Shown in pieces: positions 17,605 to 26,204 of a stretch of DNA of 43,141 bases. The stretch is from Phocaeicola_A sp964514145. Lineage in GTDB: Bacteria > Bacteroidota > Bacteroidia > Bacteroidales > Bacteroidaceae. The translations under genes were made by a program, and so were the position numbers. The notes under the pieces were generated by a model, which did no database searches, was not told the origin of the DNA, and saw only the letters and a list, made by a program, of their open reading frames with translations. The stretch covers positions 1-43,141 of the forward strand of contig CAZEPM010000005.1 of assembly GCA_964514145.1 (NCBI GenBank). Reading direction: 5' to 3'. Position 1 is the first letter of the stretch, and each line of letters opens with the position of its first letter.

Positions 17605-19152
17605 TTAGGTGTTAGGTAATACAAAGTCTCCTTTGAAGCTTAGAATGATATTTGTGTTCATCGGTTCAACGGATTCTATGTATTGCAATGTGATTGTGTA
17701 TTGACGAAAAAAGTCTGCATATTGAATCAGAAATGGCGGTATTAGATCTTTGAATTCATCCGGGCGTTGATATATCTCTTCCATATCTGAAAACAGGGTA
17801 AAGTTTGCTTCATTGGCGAGTACCGTAGTGTAATAGGCTTCTTTCAATGCATGCGTTGTGAGCGAAAGATAGGCTTTCAGGTCTTCTTTGCTGTCAGAGA
17901 TAAGCATATAGTCATCCCGGATGATCGCCATCAGTTCTTTGGGTTGTTCTGAATTTTTAAATAAAAGATATTGCATTAAGTCATTGCTATTCAAACAATA
18001 AATAGGATATGACTGATGTCCTTGCCGTTCTGTATGCAAAATGGGCGAAGTGAATTTTTCCCATTCATTCATTATGGTTTTCAAATTAAACTTCATCGGA
18101 ATCAGAAGGACACGATGGAGTAAAAACGGTTCGTCTCCCTGAAACTCAATGTAGTCTATTTCATTTTGCGAATAGTTGTCGAGGAAGTCATATAGCATGG
18201 TGTCTGTTTGTGATTTGGCAGATAGCTCTTCACGTTGTTGTGTAGAATCGTTTGGGATTAATAGGTTTGCCAACTCATGAATGTTGTTAACCCCCATTTG
18301 GATAAATGTTGTTGTATGGTCTGGCAGAATTTCAGGTGCGATCAATGGCTTTTTACAACTGTTCGTAAGAGAATTTATAAAAGTTTTTCCGTTATGGTTC
18401 CCAACATAATGGCCAGTAAGATAGATGCTGTTGTGATTCAGTTGAAGATCATAGCGCGTCCATTCAGAATTGGAATGTATGTAGAGTCGGATACCATTTT
18501 CATATTTCTTCTCTTCATAAATAGAGGCAAACAGAGAATCTTTACGGACGATCATATGGCTTTTCTGGCAGTCAATAACTTGTTCTATCAACTTTTTCTG
18601 GAAACTGATAGCATAGTAGTTCGATTTAAAATAACAAGAAAGATATTCCGTATTGCTGATGGGATAGATTATAATCGGTTCACCTTTGTATGTTTCTTTT
18701 TTCGGTATGCCTGCATTGCTGATTTCCTGCAGGATATGTTCCATCATGTTTTTGTCTCCATTGCCAAGATGCCCATACAAAACTTGATCGTAAAGACCAT
18801 TAGGTTGATGAAAACTGATCAATATATTGCTCATTGACGAGCTAAGACCATGTGCTTTCTTTTTGGCTATCCCGTCTATTTTCTGGTTTAAAAAATCTAA
18901 AATAGCAGAAAAATGCAACTGTTTGGAAGCATTGTAATAATCGGTTTGTTCGAGTTGATAAAAGTAGTGATTGATGTTGTTGGTTTCTATAATACCTATC
19001 GTGTTTTGCGGAACTAAGGTAAACAAGTCCTTTTGCGAACTTGCTTCTTCCTGATACAATTGTATGTAAAAGAATAAACCGCTTACTACGATGCTACATA
19101 GAACAATCGCAATCAGCAATCTGCTTGTTTTGGCTAAATTTTGTTTATTCAT
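17605..19152 (-). CDS. Membrane-anchored DUF3352-like protein of unknown function
   Basis: A 515-aa protein with a short basic N-terminus, one hydrophobic segment (about 11-32) acting as a signal anchor, and a large extracytoplasmic part. The start of the mature region (LVPQNTIGIIETNNIN) resembles the opening of DUF3352 proteins. No catalytic motif or cysteine-rich zone is seen. Aromatic and Asn/Gln content is high, as in Bacteroidetes periplasmic proteins. It is a single-gene unit with its own -7 box, convergent with the CNNM-like gene. I do not recognise a function; a structural or envelope-sensing role would be a guess. Confidence 0.75.
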   Translation of the reverse strand: MNKQNLAKTSRLLIAIVLCSIVVSGLFFYIQLYQEEASSQKDLFTLVPQNTIGIIETNNINHYFYQLEQTDYYNASKQLHFSAILDFLNQKIDGIAKKKAHGLSSSMSNILISFHQPNGLYDQVLYGHLGNGDKNMMEHILQEISNAGIPKKETYKGEPIIIYPISNTEYLSCYFKSNYYAISFQKKLIEQVIDCQKSHMIVRKDSLFASIYEEKKYENGIRLYIHSNSEWTRYDLQLNHNSIYLTGHYVGNHNGKTFINSLTNSCKKPLIAPEILPDHTTTFIQMGVNNIHELANLLIPNDSTQQREELSAKSQTDTMLYDFLDNYSQNEIDYIEFQGDEPFLLHRVLLIPMKFNLKTIMNEWEKFTSPILHTERQGHQSYPIYCLNSNDLMQYLLFKNSEQPKELMAIIRDDYMLISDSKEDLKAYLSLTTHALKEAYYTTVLANEANFTLFSDMEEIYQRPDEFKDLIPPFLIQYADFFRQYTITLQYIESVEPMNTNIILSFKGDFVLPNT

Positions 19153-19197
19153 ACATGCATATTGTTTTGTTTATCCTATTAAAAGAGATTCCTACTG

Positions 19198-19205
19198 CAA
19201 AGATA
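19198..19205 (-). promoter_or_regulatory. -7 box of the DUF3352-like gene
   Basis: On the minus strand this reads TATCTTTG followed by CAG, an exact TAnnTTTG match, about 46 nt before the ATG at 19152. Confidence 0.6.
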
Positions 19206-19367
19206 TAAAAAAGATTGCTTTGGTATAAAATAATATTAATAAAATCTTCTTTTTACCTAGTATATATTAATTGATGTTAGAAAAAGGACGAAGAAATGGT
19301 TCCAGTCAAACAATCTAGCCGACTCTTGTCAGGCTCGTATGGCTGGATATTTTGAGTTGGTGGCGGG

Positions 19368-19413
19368 GGCCGGTTATGACACTGATTGACGCTTGTCACG
19401 ATGGTAACCGGCC
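19368..19413. repeat. Inverted repeat upstream of the metal ATPase
   Basis: GGCCGGTTA (19368-19376) pairs with TAACCGGCC (19405-19413), and inside it TGACA pairs with TGTCA. It lies in a locally GC-rich patch between the DUF3352-like gene and the ATPase promoter. There is no T-tract. It could be a repeat element or a regulatory structure. Confidence 0.5.
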
Positions 19414-19450
19414 TTAGTCGTGATGGCTTTCTGCCTTTCCCTTTTTATTT

Positions 19451-19485
19451 TGCAACCCGGTTGCAGGAAAATACGGCTATCTTTG
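19451..19485 (+). promoter_or_regulatory. Promoter of the metal-efflux operon with palindromic candidate operator
   Basis: The -7 box TATCTTTG is at 19478-19485. Twelve bases upstream of it is the perfect inverted repeat TGCAAC-N3-GTTGCA (19451-19465), inside the region between the -33 and -7 positions. A repressor there would block RNA polymerase. The Fur-family gene at the end of this operon is the obvious candidate binder; that link is inference. Confidence 0.55.
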
Positions 19486-19521
19486 CCACTACATAAAGAA
19501 AAAGACTAAAAAAGCTATATT

Positions 19522-21528
19522 ATGAAAACGAATCATTTTCATCAGGAGACTGACACTTGTAGCATGATTGTCGAACAGGAAACGGAAAGAGATCCCTGCC
19601 ACTCATCTTGTTGCGGATGCGGATGTGAACGCACCGAACAACATTTGTTGTTGGCATTTTGTTGGCCGATATTGTCGTTTTGCTTGCTTGTCATCGGTAT
19701 TCTCATGAACTATATGCAGACGGAATGGTTTGTGCAATCAGCATCCGTCGGACTGATATGGTATCTTGTGGCGTTTTTGCCGGTTGGGCTGCCCGTGATG
19801 CATAAGGCTTGGGCCGCTATGCAAGGAAAAGATTATTTCAGTGAGTTTTCCTTGATGGTGATTGCATCTATCGGTGCTTTCTGTATTGGCGAATATCCTG
19901 AGGCCGTGGCTGTGATGTTATTTTATACCATTGGTGAAACATTTCAACATTTGGCTGTCGACAGAGCTTCGCACAACATTGAACAGTTGCTCGATGTCCG
20001 TCCGGAGCAAGCTAGTGTATGGAGAAACGATGCTTATGTAACGGTTTCGCCGAAAGAAGTTGGTATAGGTGAACAGATTGAAATCAAACCGGGCGAAAGG
20101 GTTCCGCTCGACGGTACGCTGGTAGAAAAAGAAGCCATGTTCGACACTTCTGCATTGACCGGTGAAAGCTTGCCACGCTTGTTGGTTAAGGATGAGAATG
20201 TGCTAGCCGGTATGATTGCGTTGGGGCAGAGCGTACATCTTGTGGTTTCGCGTCCGTACGAACAGAGTGCATTGGCGCGTATCCTATCGCTTGTTAAAGA
20301 TGCGGCAACACGTAAGGCTCCTACCGAGCTGTTTATTCGTCGTTTTGCACGTGTCTATACGCCGATTGTGATGGTGTTGGCATTGTTTATTGTGTTTGTT
20401 CCTGCTTTGATTGGCCTGTGGTGGTCGTCGTTCGACTATGTTTTTTCCGATTGGCTTTACCGAGGATTGGTTTTTCTTGTCATTTCCTGTCCGTGTGCAT
20501 TGGTTATTAGCGTACCTTTGGGATACTTTGCCGGAATTGGGGTAGCATCACGTATGGGCATATTGTTTAAGGGTGGAAATTATTTGGATGCAATCGCGTA
20601 CGTCAACAACATTGCTTTCGATAAGACCGGAACGTTGACTACGGGACGTTTCGAGGTGATGAACATTATCTGTGATCGGATGACTGAAGAAACCTTGCTC
20701 CGACTGATGGCATCTGTGGAACAGAAAAGTACTCATCCGATTGCGAAAGCTATTGTAGATTATGCCGGTCGGCGTTCGATTACGTTGGCAAAGATTACAG
20801 ATATGCATGAGGTGTCCGGTCACGGGGTGGAGGCCGAAGTCGAAAGTCAACATGTTGTGGTCGGCAATGTGAGTTTGTTGAAAGAACAGGGGATTGACGT
20901 GCCGGAACACTTGATTGGCCAATTGGCTACGACTATTGTATGTGCTGTTGACGGACAGTATGTCGGAGCCTTGTTTTTGACCGACGTGCTGAAACCGGAT
21001 GCCGTTTCGGCGATTAATCACCTGAAAATGCTTGGTGTGGACAATATTTATTTGCTTTCGGGAGACAGACAAACGATTGTCGATAAATATGCACGTGACT
21101 TGGGTATCCAGCAAGCTTACGGAGAACTTCTACCGGAAGATAAGGCTACATACGTGGAGCGTATTGCCCAGACATCAGGACAAACAGTTGCTTTCGTGGG
21201 CGATGGCATGAACGATGCACCCGTGCTTGCCTTGAGTCAGGTGGGTATTGCTATGGGTGGACTCGGATCGGATGCAGCAATAGAAAGTGCAGATGTCGTT
21301 ATTCAGACCGATCAACCATCGAAAGTGGCTATTGCTATCCGCATCGGACGCTCCACACACCGCATCGTTCGGCAAAACATTATTGGGGCTATCTCGATTA
21401 AGGTGATTATTCTTTTGGCAGGTTCATTGGGATATGCATCGTTATGGAGTGCTGTTTTTGCGGATGTCGGTGTTGCCTTGCTGGCCGTTTGCAACTCAGT
21501 TCGGATATTGGGACAACGATATGAATAA
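19522..21528 (+). CDS. Zn/Cd/Pb-type P1B heavy-metal-exporting ATPase
   Basis: A 668-aa inner-membrane pump exporting divalent soft metals with ATP. Motifs in order: TGES (213-216), the metal-site CPC (323-325), phosphorylated Asp367 in DKTGTLT, the HP motif (405-406) and GDGMNDAP (560-567). Lys627 and Asp648 match the spacing of the E. coli ZntA pair Lys693/Asp714, which points to Zn2+/Cd2+/Pb2+ over Cu+. There is no folded N-terminal HMA domain; instead the first 41 residues have clustered Cys (26, 30, 31, 33, 35) and several His, a probable flexible metal-binding tail. The Fur-like gene follows after 18 nt. Confidence 0.93.
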   Translation: MKTNHFHQETDTCSMIVEQETERDPCHSSCCGCGCERTEQHLLLAFCWPILSFCLLVIGILMNYMQTEWFVQSASVGLIWYLVAFLPVGLPVMHKAWAAMQGKDYFSEFSLMVIASIGAFCIGEYPEAVAVMLFYTIGETFQHLAVDRASHNIEQLLDVRPEQASVWRNDAYVTVSPKEVGIGEQIEIKPGERVPLDGTLVEKEAMFDTSALTGESLPRLLVKDENVLAGMIALGQSVHLVVSRPYEQSALARILSLVKDAATRKAPTELFIRRFARVYTPIVMVLALFIVFVPALIGLWWSSFDYVFSDWLYRGLVFLVISCPCALVISVPLGYFAGIGVASRMGILFKGGNYLDAIAYVNNIAFDKTGTLTTGRFEVMNIICDRMTEETLLRLMASVEQKSTHPIAKAIVDYAGRRSITLAKITDMHEVSGHGVEAEVESQHVVVGNVSLLKEQGIDVPEHLIGQLATTIVCAVDGQYVGALFLTDVLKPDAVSAINHLKMLGVDNIYLLSGDRQTIVDKYARDLGIQQAYGELLPEDKATYVERIAQTSGQTVAFVGDGMNDAPVLALSQVGIAMGGLGSDAAIESADVVIQTDQPSKVAIAIRIGRSTHRIVRQNIIGAISIKVIILLAGSLGYASLWSAVFADVGVALLAVCNSVRILGQRYE

Positions 21529-21546
21529 CAATAGGAGATTTATTAT

Positions 21547-21987
21547 ATGGTTGATATGGAGAATGATAAACGGATTTTAGAACGAAAAAATGTTCGTCCG
21601 ACCGCTAATCGTCTGCTGGTGTTGCGTGCAATGCAAGGACTTGCACGTCCCGTGTCACTGCCCGAACTTGAGATGATTGTGGCACCAATGGATCGTTCGA
21701 GCATATTCAGAGTGTTAGGACTTTTTGTCGAACATCACGTGGCTCATGCGATAGAAGACGGAAGCGGTATGTTAAAATATGAACTTTGTAGCGGTGAATA
21801 CTATTGTACACTTTCAGATATGCACGCACATTTTTATTGCGAAATCTGTCATCAGACCTATTGCTTCAAAACGACTCACATTCCAGAGATTTGTTTGCCG
21901 GATGGGTTCACGATGAAATCTATCAATTACATGGTCAAGGGAATATGTGCGAGATGTGGCAAGAAACCTCGTTTGCGCGACGGATAA
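21547..21987 (+). CDS. Fur-family metalloregulator
   Basis: A 146-aa transcription regulator of the Fur/Zur/PerR family. The winged-helix domain (about 10-85) includes VRPTANRLLVLRAM and DRSSIFRVLGLF. The metal and dimer domain carries H93 and H95 in MHAHFYCEIC, C98/C101 and C134/C137, the two CxxC pairs of the structural zinc site. It sits 18 nt behind the metal ATPase, so it probably controls that operon, with a candidate palindrome in the shared promoter. Whether it acts as a zinc sensor like Zur or as another metal sensor is not readable. The start could be ATG 21547 or ATG 21556. Confidence 0.9.
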   Translation: MVDMENDKRILERKNVRPTANRLLVLRAMQGLARPVSLPELEMIVAPMDRSSIFRVLGLFVEHHVAHAIEDGSGMLKYELCSGEYYCTLSDMHAHFYCEICHQTYCFKTTHIPEICLPDGFTMKSINYMVKGICARCGKKPRLRDG

Positions 21988-22009
21988 TAGGGACATGCGT
22001 ATCCCTATT
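21986..22009. terminator. Hairpin between the convergent Fur-family and guaA genes
   Basis: AATAGGGA (21986-21993) pairs with TCCCTATT (22002-22009) over an 8-nt loop, overlapping the regulator's stop codon. Only a short T stretch follows, so it is a moderate, possibly bidirectional terminator. Confidence 0.6.
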
Positions 22010-22036
22010 TGTCGCTGTATGTGCGTTTAGCGCGTA

Positions 22037-23560
22037 TTATTCCCACTCGATCGTGCTGGGTGGTTTCGACGAGATGTCGTACGTAACGCGGTTTACTCCT
22101 TTAACTTTGTTGATGATCTCATTGGATATCTTAGACAGAAAATCGTATGGGAGGTGTGCCCAATCGGCAGTCATGGCATCTGTACTAGTTACAGCACGTA
22201 AGGCAACCGCCCGTTCGTATGTGCGTTCGTCTCCCATTACGCCTACACTTTGTACCGGTAGTAGAATAACTCCTGCTTGCCATACTTTGTTGTATAAGTC
22301 CCAATCGCGTAGTCCTTGTATAAAGATATCATCGGCATCTTGCAATATGCGTACCTTTTCAGGTGTGATGTCACCAAGGATGCGTACGGCAAGTCCCGGT
22401 CCGGGGAATGGATGACGGTTAATAAGGTGTTCGGGCATACCCAGTTCGCGACCAACGCGACGCACTTCGTCTTTAAAAAGCAATCGCAGAGGTTCACAGA
22501 GTTTGAGATTCATTTTTTCAGGCAGGCCGCCAACATTGTGATGGCTTTTAATGACAGTTCCTGTAATGGATAGTGACTCGATGCAATCGGGATAGATAGT
22601 GCCTTGGGCAAGCCATTTGACGTCTTTAATTTTGCGTGCTTCTTCATCGAATACATCGATAAATCCTTTTCCAATAATTTTGCGTTTATGTTCAGGATCG
22701 GTTACTCCAGCAAGTTCGTTAAAAAATTTATGGCTGGCGTCTATGCCGATAACGTTAAGTCCGAGACCTTCGTAATCGTGAAGTACATTTTGAAATTCGT
22801 TCTTTCGCAGCATGCCGTGATCAACGAATATACAAGTAAGGTTTTTCCCGATGGCTTTGTTGAGTAGGACAGCGGCTACGGATGAATCTACGCCTCCACT
22901 TAGTCCGAGTACGACTTTGTCGTTTCCTAATTGAGCTTTCAGTTGGCTGACTGTGCTTTCAACGAAGGATGCTGCATTCCAATCTTGTTTACTATGACAA
23001 ATGTCAACCACAAAATTGTGGAGTATTTGTATGCCGTCTTCGCTATGATATACTTCAGGATGGAACTGTACCCCCCATACTTTTTCTCCTTTAATCTGAT
23101 AAGCAGCTATGGTGACTTTATCTGTCGATGCAATCGACTCGAAATTGTCTGCGATGGATGTGATGGTGTCACCATGACTCATCCATACTTGCGAATTCTT
23201 GCGTATATCTTTGAACAGTGGGTTTTGACGGTCGAATTTAGCTAGATGGGCTCGACCATATTCGCGTGTCCCTGCAGGTTCAACCTTTCCGTTGTTGGTA
23301 TAGGCTATGAATTGTGCGCCGTAACAAATGCCTAAAATGGGATACCGACCTCGGATATCGCTTAAATCTACCTTGAATGCATTTTTGTCGTAAACAGAAA
23401 ACGGACTGCCGGATAAAATTACTCCAATAACAGAAGGATCGTTGTGTGGAAACTTGTTGTAAGGCAGGATCTCACAATAGGTATTCATCTCACGTACTCT
23501 GCGTCCGATGAGTTGAGTGGTTTGTGAGCCGAAATCAAGAATGATAATCTTTTCTTGCAT
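22037..23560 (-). CDS. guaA: GMP synthase (glutamine-hydrolysing)
   Basis: It aminates XMP to GMP using glutamine and ATP in the cytoplasm. The 507 aa contain a class I glutamine amidotransferase domain with triad Cys79 (GICYGAQ), His167 and Glu169 (QFHPEV). The ATP pyrophosphatase domain has the P-loop SGGVDSS at 221-227, and the C-terminal dimerisation domain ends in the family hallmark KPPSTIEWE. Length is standard. It is a single-gene unit with its own promoter, convergent with the Fur-like gene. Confidence 0.97.
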   Translation of the reverse strand: MQEKIIILDFGSQTTQLIGRRVREMNTYCEILPYNKFPHNDPSVIGVILSGSPFSVYDKNAFKVDLSDIRGRYPILGICYGAQFIAYTNNGKVEPAGTREYGRAHLAKFDRQNPLFKDIRKNSQVWMSHGDTITSIADNFESIASTDKVTIAAYQIKGEKVWGVQFHPEVYHSEDGIQILHNFVVDICHSKQDWNAASFVESTVSQLKAQLGNDKVVLGLSGGVDSSVAAVLLNKAIGKNLTCIFVDHGMLRKNEFQNVLHDYEGLGLNVIGIDASHKFFNELAGVTDPEHKRKIIGKGFIDVFDEEARKIKDVKWLAQGTIYPDCIESLSITGTVIKSHHNVGGLPEKMNLKLCEPLRLLFKDEVRRVGRELGMPEHLINRHPFPGPGLAVRILGDITPEKVRILQDADDIFIQGLRDWDLYNKVWQAGVILLPVQSVGVMGDERTYERAVALRAVTSTDAMTADWAHLPYDFLSKISNEIINKVKGVNRVTYDISSKPPSTIEWE

Positions 23561-23600
23561 AGAGAATTTGAATGAAAAGTTACATATTGGTAATCGATGG

Positions 23601-23608
23601 CAAATGTA
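23601..23608 (-). promoter_or_regulatory. -7 box of guaA
   Basis: On the minus strand TACATTTG, an exact TAnnTTTG match, about 41 nt before the ATG at 23560. No guanine-type riboswitch aptamer is apparent in such a short leader. Confidence 0.6.
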
Positions 23609-23619
23609 AATAAAATATT

Positions 23620-23982
23620 TTGACCGTGTTCTGTTTTATCCGGGCTTTTTGGGCGTTGCTATGATTTCTTTTTTTTCAAAAGTCTCTGATTTCGGTCAGT
23701 AAGATTTGGAGCGGGTGGCTATCTAGCCGGTTATTCTTTTTTGATTTGTCTGAAAGGCTGATAAGTTTGATTACAACACAGATGGAGAAGGCGATAATTG
23801 GAAATTTAGTATATTTTGCAGAAAACGCTTTGGTTCACGACGGCTTCGAATCTCAAGGATTGTCTTTTATATACTTAAGCTGTGGTTACCTATGCCATAT
23901 CTATTACATTGCCTTCCATTGCGAAAGCTTTAAATTCTTGGATGAACTTAATATTTCTCATGCTTTTTTTAAAATTTAAATG
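23620..23982. other. Intergenic stretch without a supported gene
   Basis: The space between the divergent guaA and gapA genes holds both promoters. A small GGCT/AGCC hairpin followed by T-rich DNA lies near 23718-23742. A 77-codon plus-strand reading frame (23746-23979) lacks a ribosome site and family resemblance and is not called. Confidence 0.3.
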
Positions 23983-24012
23983 TTTGTCAATGCGAATATA
24001 AAAACAATTTCT

Positions 24013-24020
24013 TACTTTTG
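24013..24020 (+). promoter_or_regulatory. -7 box of gapA with extended motif
   Basis: TACTTTTG, exact TAnnTTTG, followed by CATCGCTTTG. Nearly the same extended sequence follows the -7 box of rplY on the other strand (40717-40724). The leader to the ATG is about 120 nt, long enough for regulation, but no aptamer was recognised. Confidence 0.65.
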
Positions 24021-24145
24021 CATCGCTTTGAAAAATAATGTGGTAGTATCTGTGATTTCAGATAGAAATTACAATATTTTCAGGAACAGAGTAAAAAAGT
24101 AGAAAACAGGTAATAATTCTTATAAACATTTAAAAGTTTGGTAAA

Positions 24146-25156
24146 ATGATTAAAGTAGGTATTAATGGATTTGGCCGTATCGGACGTTTCGTTTTCCGTG
24201 CAGCTCAAAAAAGAGAAGACATTCAAATCGTAGGTATCAATGACCTTTGCCCTGTTGACTATTTGGCATACATGCTGAAGTATGATACAATGCATGGTAG
24301 ATTTGACGGAACGATTGAAGCTGACGTTGAAAATAGTAAATTAATCGTTAATGGTAAAGAAATCCGTGTAACTGCTGAAAGAAATCCGGCTGACCTAAAA
24401 TGGAACGAAGTGGAAGCTGAGTATGTAGTTGAATCAACCGGTTTGTTCTTGACAAAAGAAAAAGCTCAGGCTCATATTCAAGCAGGTGCTAAATATGTTG
24501 TAATGTCTGCTCCTTCTAAGGATGATACTCCGATGTTTGTTTGCGGTGTAAACGAAAAGACTTATGTAAAAGGAACTCAATTTGTGTCTAATGCTTCTTG
24601 TACGACAAACTGTTTGGCTCCGATTGCTAAAGTATTGAATGATAAATTTGGAATCGTAGATGGTTTAATGACAACTGTTCACTCTACTACTGCTACTCAA
24701 AAGACAGTTGATGGTCCTTCTTTGAAAGACTGGAGAGGTGGTCGTGCTGCTTCCGGTAATATCATTCCGTCTTCTACTGGTGCAGCTAAAGCTGTAGGTA
24801 AAGTTATTCCGGAACTGAACGGCAAATTGACCGGTATCTCTATGCGTGTCCCGACTTTGGATGTTTCTGTTGTTGACTTGACTGTTAATTTGGCTAAACC
24901 AGCTACAAAAGAAGCTATCTGCACAGCTATGAAAGAAGCCTCTGAAGGCGAATTGGAGGGTGTTTTGGGTTACACAGAAGATGCAGTCGTTTCTTCAGAC
25001 TTCTTGGGTTGCCCGTTGACTTCTATCTTCGATGCTAATGCTGGTGTTTATTTAACTGATACTTTCGTTAAGGTTGTATCTTGGTATGACAATGAAATTG
25101 GTTATTCAAATAAAGTGCTTGATCTGATTGCTCATATGGCATCAGTAAATTGCTAA
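24146..25156 (+). CDS. gapA: Glyceraldehyde-3-phosphate dehydrogenase, type I
   Basis: The glycolytic enzyme (336 aa) oxidises and phosphorylates glyceraldehyde-3-phosphate with NAD+. The N-terminal NAD motif INGFGRIGR (6-14) is followed by Asp33, which favours NAD over NADP. The catalytic Cys152 lies in SNASCTTNCLAP and His179 in TTVHS. SWYDNEIGYSN is near the C-terminus. Codons look optimised compared with neighbours, as expected for a highly expressed gene. It ends in a strong intrinsic terminator that separates it from miaA. Confidence 0.98.
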   Translation: MIKVGINGFGRIGRFVFRAAQKREDIQIVGINDLCPVDYLAYMLKYDTMHGRFDGTIEADVENSKLIVNGKEIRVTAERNPADLKWNEVEAEYVVESTGLFLTKEKAQAHIQAGAKYVVMSAPSKDDTPMFVCGVNEKTYVKGTQFVSNASCTTNCLAPIAKVLNDKFGIVDGLMTTVHSTTATQKTVDGPSLKDWRGGRAASGNIIPSSTGAAKAVGKVIPELNGKLTGISMRVPTLDVSVVDLTVNLAKPATKEAICTAMKEASEGELEGVLGYTEDAVVSSDFLGCPLTSIFDANAGVYLTDTFVKVVSWYDNEIGYSNKVLDLIAHMASVNC

Positions 25157-25187
25157 AAAGATAAATAGCACACTAAGATAAAGTGAG

Positions 25188-25223
25188 AGCCCATCTTTAA
25201 TCATAAAGATGGGCTTCTTTTTT
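25188..25223 (+). terminator. Intrinsic terminator after gapA
   Basis: AGCCCATCTTT (25188-25198) pairs perfectly with AAAGATGGGCT (25205-25215) over a 6-nt loop, followed by TCTTTTTT. The longer miaA reading from 25209 would start inside the 3' arm, which argues for the ATG at 25236. Confidence 0.95.
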
Positions 25224-25235
25224 AGAGAATGCAAG

Positions 25236-26150
25236 ATGGCAGTATATGATTTAATTACGATTGTAGGCCCTACAGCTTCCGGAAAAACCTCATTGGCGGT
25301 TTCATTGGCTTATGAACTGGATGCGGAAATTATTAGTGGAGATAGCCGACAGGTTTATCGAGGAATGGATTTAGGTACAGGAAAAGATTTGGCAGATTAT
25401 ACAATCGATGGTAAACAAATACCTTATCACTTGATAGATATTGCAGATCCTGGCTATAAATATAATGTATTTGAGTTTCAGCGTGATTTTTTAAGTGTTT
25501 ACGAAGAAATACTCGGACGATGCAAGATACCTATATTGTGTGGGGGAAGTGGAATGTATATCGAATCTGTTTTGAGAGGTTATCGCTTATTGCCGGTTCC
25601 TGAAAATCCGGAACTAAGGAAATCCTTGGCTGATTGTTCTTTAGATGAGTTGAAAGTCAGATTGGCTACGTATAAAAAGTTGCATAATTCGACGGATCTT
25701 GATACCGTGAAACGTGCAATCCGTGCTATTGAAATAGAGGAATATTATTTACAGAAATCTGTGGAAGAATATGAATTCCCGAAAATTTCCAGTTTGGTTG
25801 TAGGGGTAGATATTGACCGTGAGTCGCGTCGTCGGAAAATAACGGAAAGACTGTATCAGCGATTGGCCGAAGGTATGGTTGACGAAGTGAGAACCTTGCT
25901 TGACAAAGGAATCGCGCCGGAAGATTTGATTTATTACGGTTTGGAATATAAATACCTGACACAATATATTATGGGTGAATTAACTTATGATGAAATGGTT
26001 TGCGAATTGGAAATTGCAATTCACCAGTTTGCCAAACGGCAGATGACTTGGTTTCGTGGAATGGAGCGACGTGGAATACCTATTCATTGGATAGATGCTA
26101 CTTGGCCAATGAAAGATAAAATTGACCACATTTTATCGCTATTGCAATAG
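25236..26150 (+). CDS. miaA: tRNA dimethylallyltransferase
   Basis: It transfers a dimethylallyl group to A37 of tRNAs reading UNN codons. The ATG at 25236 (304 aa) follows the gapA terminator; the in-frame ATG at 25209 lies inside the terminator stem and is rejected. The P-loop GPTASGKT is at 11-18, DSRQVYRGMD at about 36-45 and the substrate motif GGSGMYI at about 105-111. Bacteroidales often carry two MiaA paralogues; this is one full-length copy. The promoter is not obvious, so it may depend on readthrough from gapA or a weak internal start. It converges on the Crp/Fnr gene. Confidence 0.93.
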   Translation: MAVYDLITIVGPTASGKTSLAVSLAYELDAEIISGDSRQVYRGMDLGTGKDLADYTIDGKQIPYHLIDIADPGYKYNVFEFQRDFLSVYEEILGRCKIPILCGGSGMYIESVLRGYRLLPVPENPELRKSLADCSLDELKVRLATYKKLHNSTDLDTVKRAIRAIEIEEYYLQKSVEEYEFPKISSLVVGVDIDRESRRRKITERLYQRLAEGMVDEVRTLLDKGIAPEDLIYYGLEYKYLTQYIMGELTYDEMVCELEIAIHQFAKRQMTWFRGMERRGIPIHWIDATWPMKDKIDHILSLLQ

Positions 26151-26157
26151 ATTTTAT

Positions 26158-26188
26158 GACTTTTGGAGTATGAATATCTCTAAAAGTC
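26158..26188. terminator. Hairpin between convergent miaA and Crp/Fnr genes
   Basis: GACTTTTGGAG (26158-26168) pairs with CTCTAAAAGTC (26178-26188), 11 pairs with one G-U, around a 9-nt loop. No clear T-tract follows on either side, so termination efficiency is uncertain. Confidence 0.5.
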
Positions 26189-26204
26189 AATGTTGTATAT
26201 GCTT

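Noticed and set aside
20548..21114. 188-codon ORF antisense to the metal ATPase
   Set aside because: Fully inside a P-type ATPase gene with all catalytic motifs; no independent family signal.
23561..23608. Purine riboswitch in the guaA leader
   Set aside because: The leader is only about 35 nt from the predicted transcription start, too short for an aptamer plus expression platform.
23746..23979. 77-codon plus-strand ORF between guaA and gapA
   Set aside because: No ribosome site, unremarkable composition, no recognisable family; starts in T-rich non-coding DNA.
25209..25235. Longer N-terminus for MiaA from ATG 25209
   Set aside because: The codon is inside the 3' arm of the gapA terminator; the ATG at 25236 begins the normal family N-terminus.
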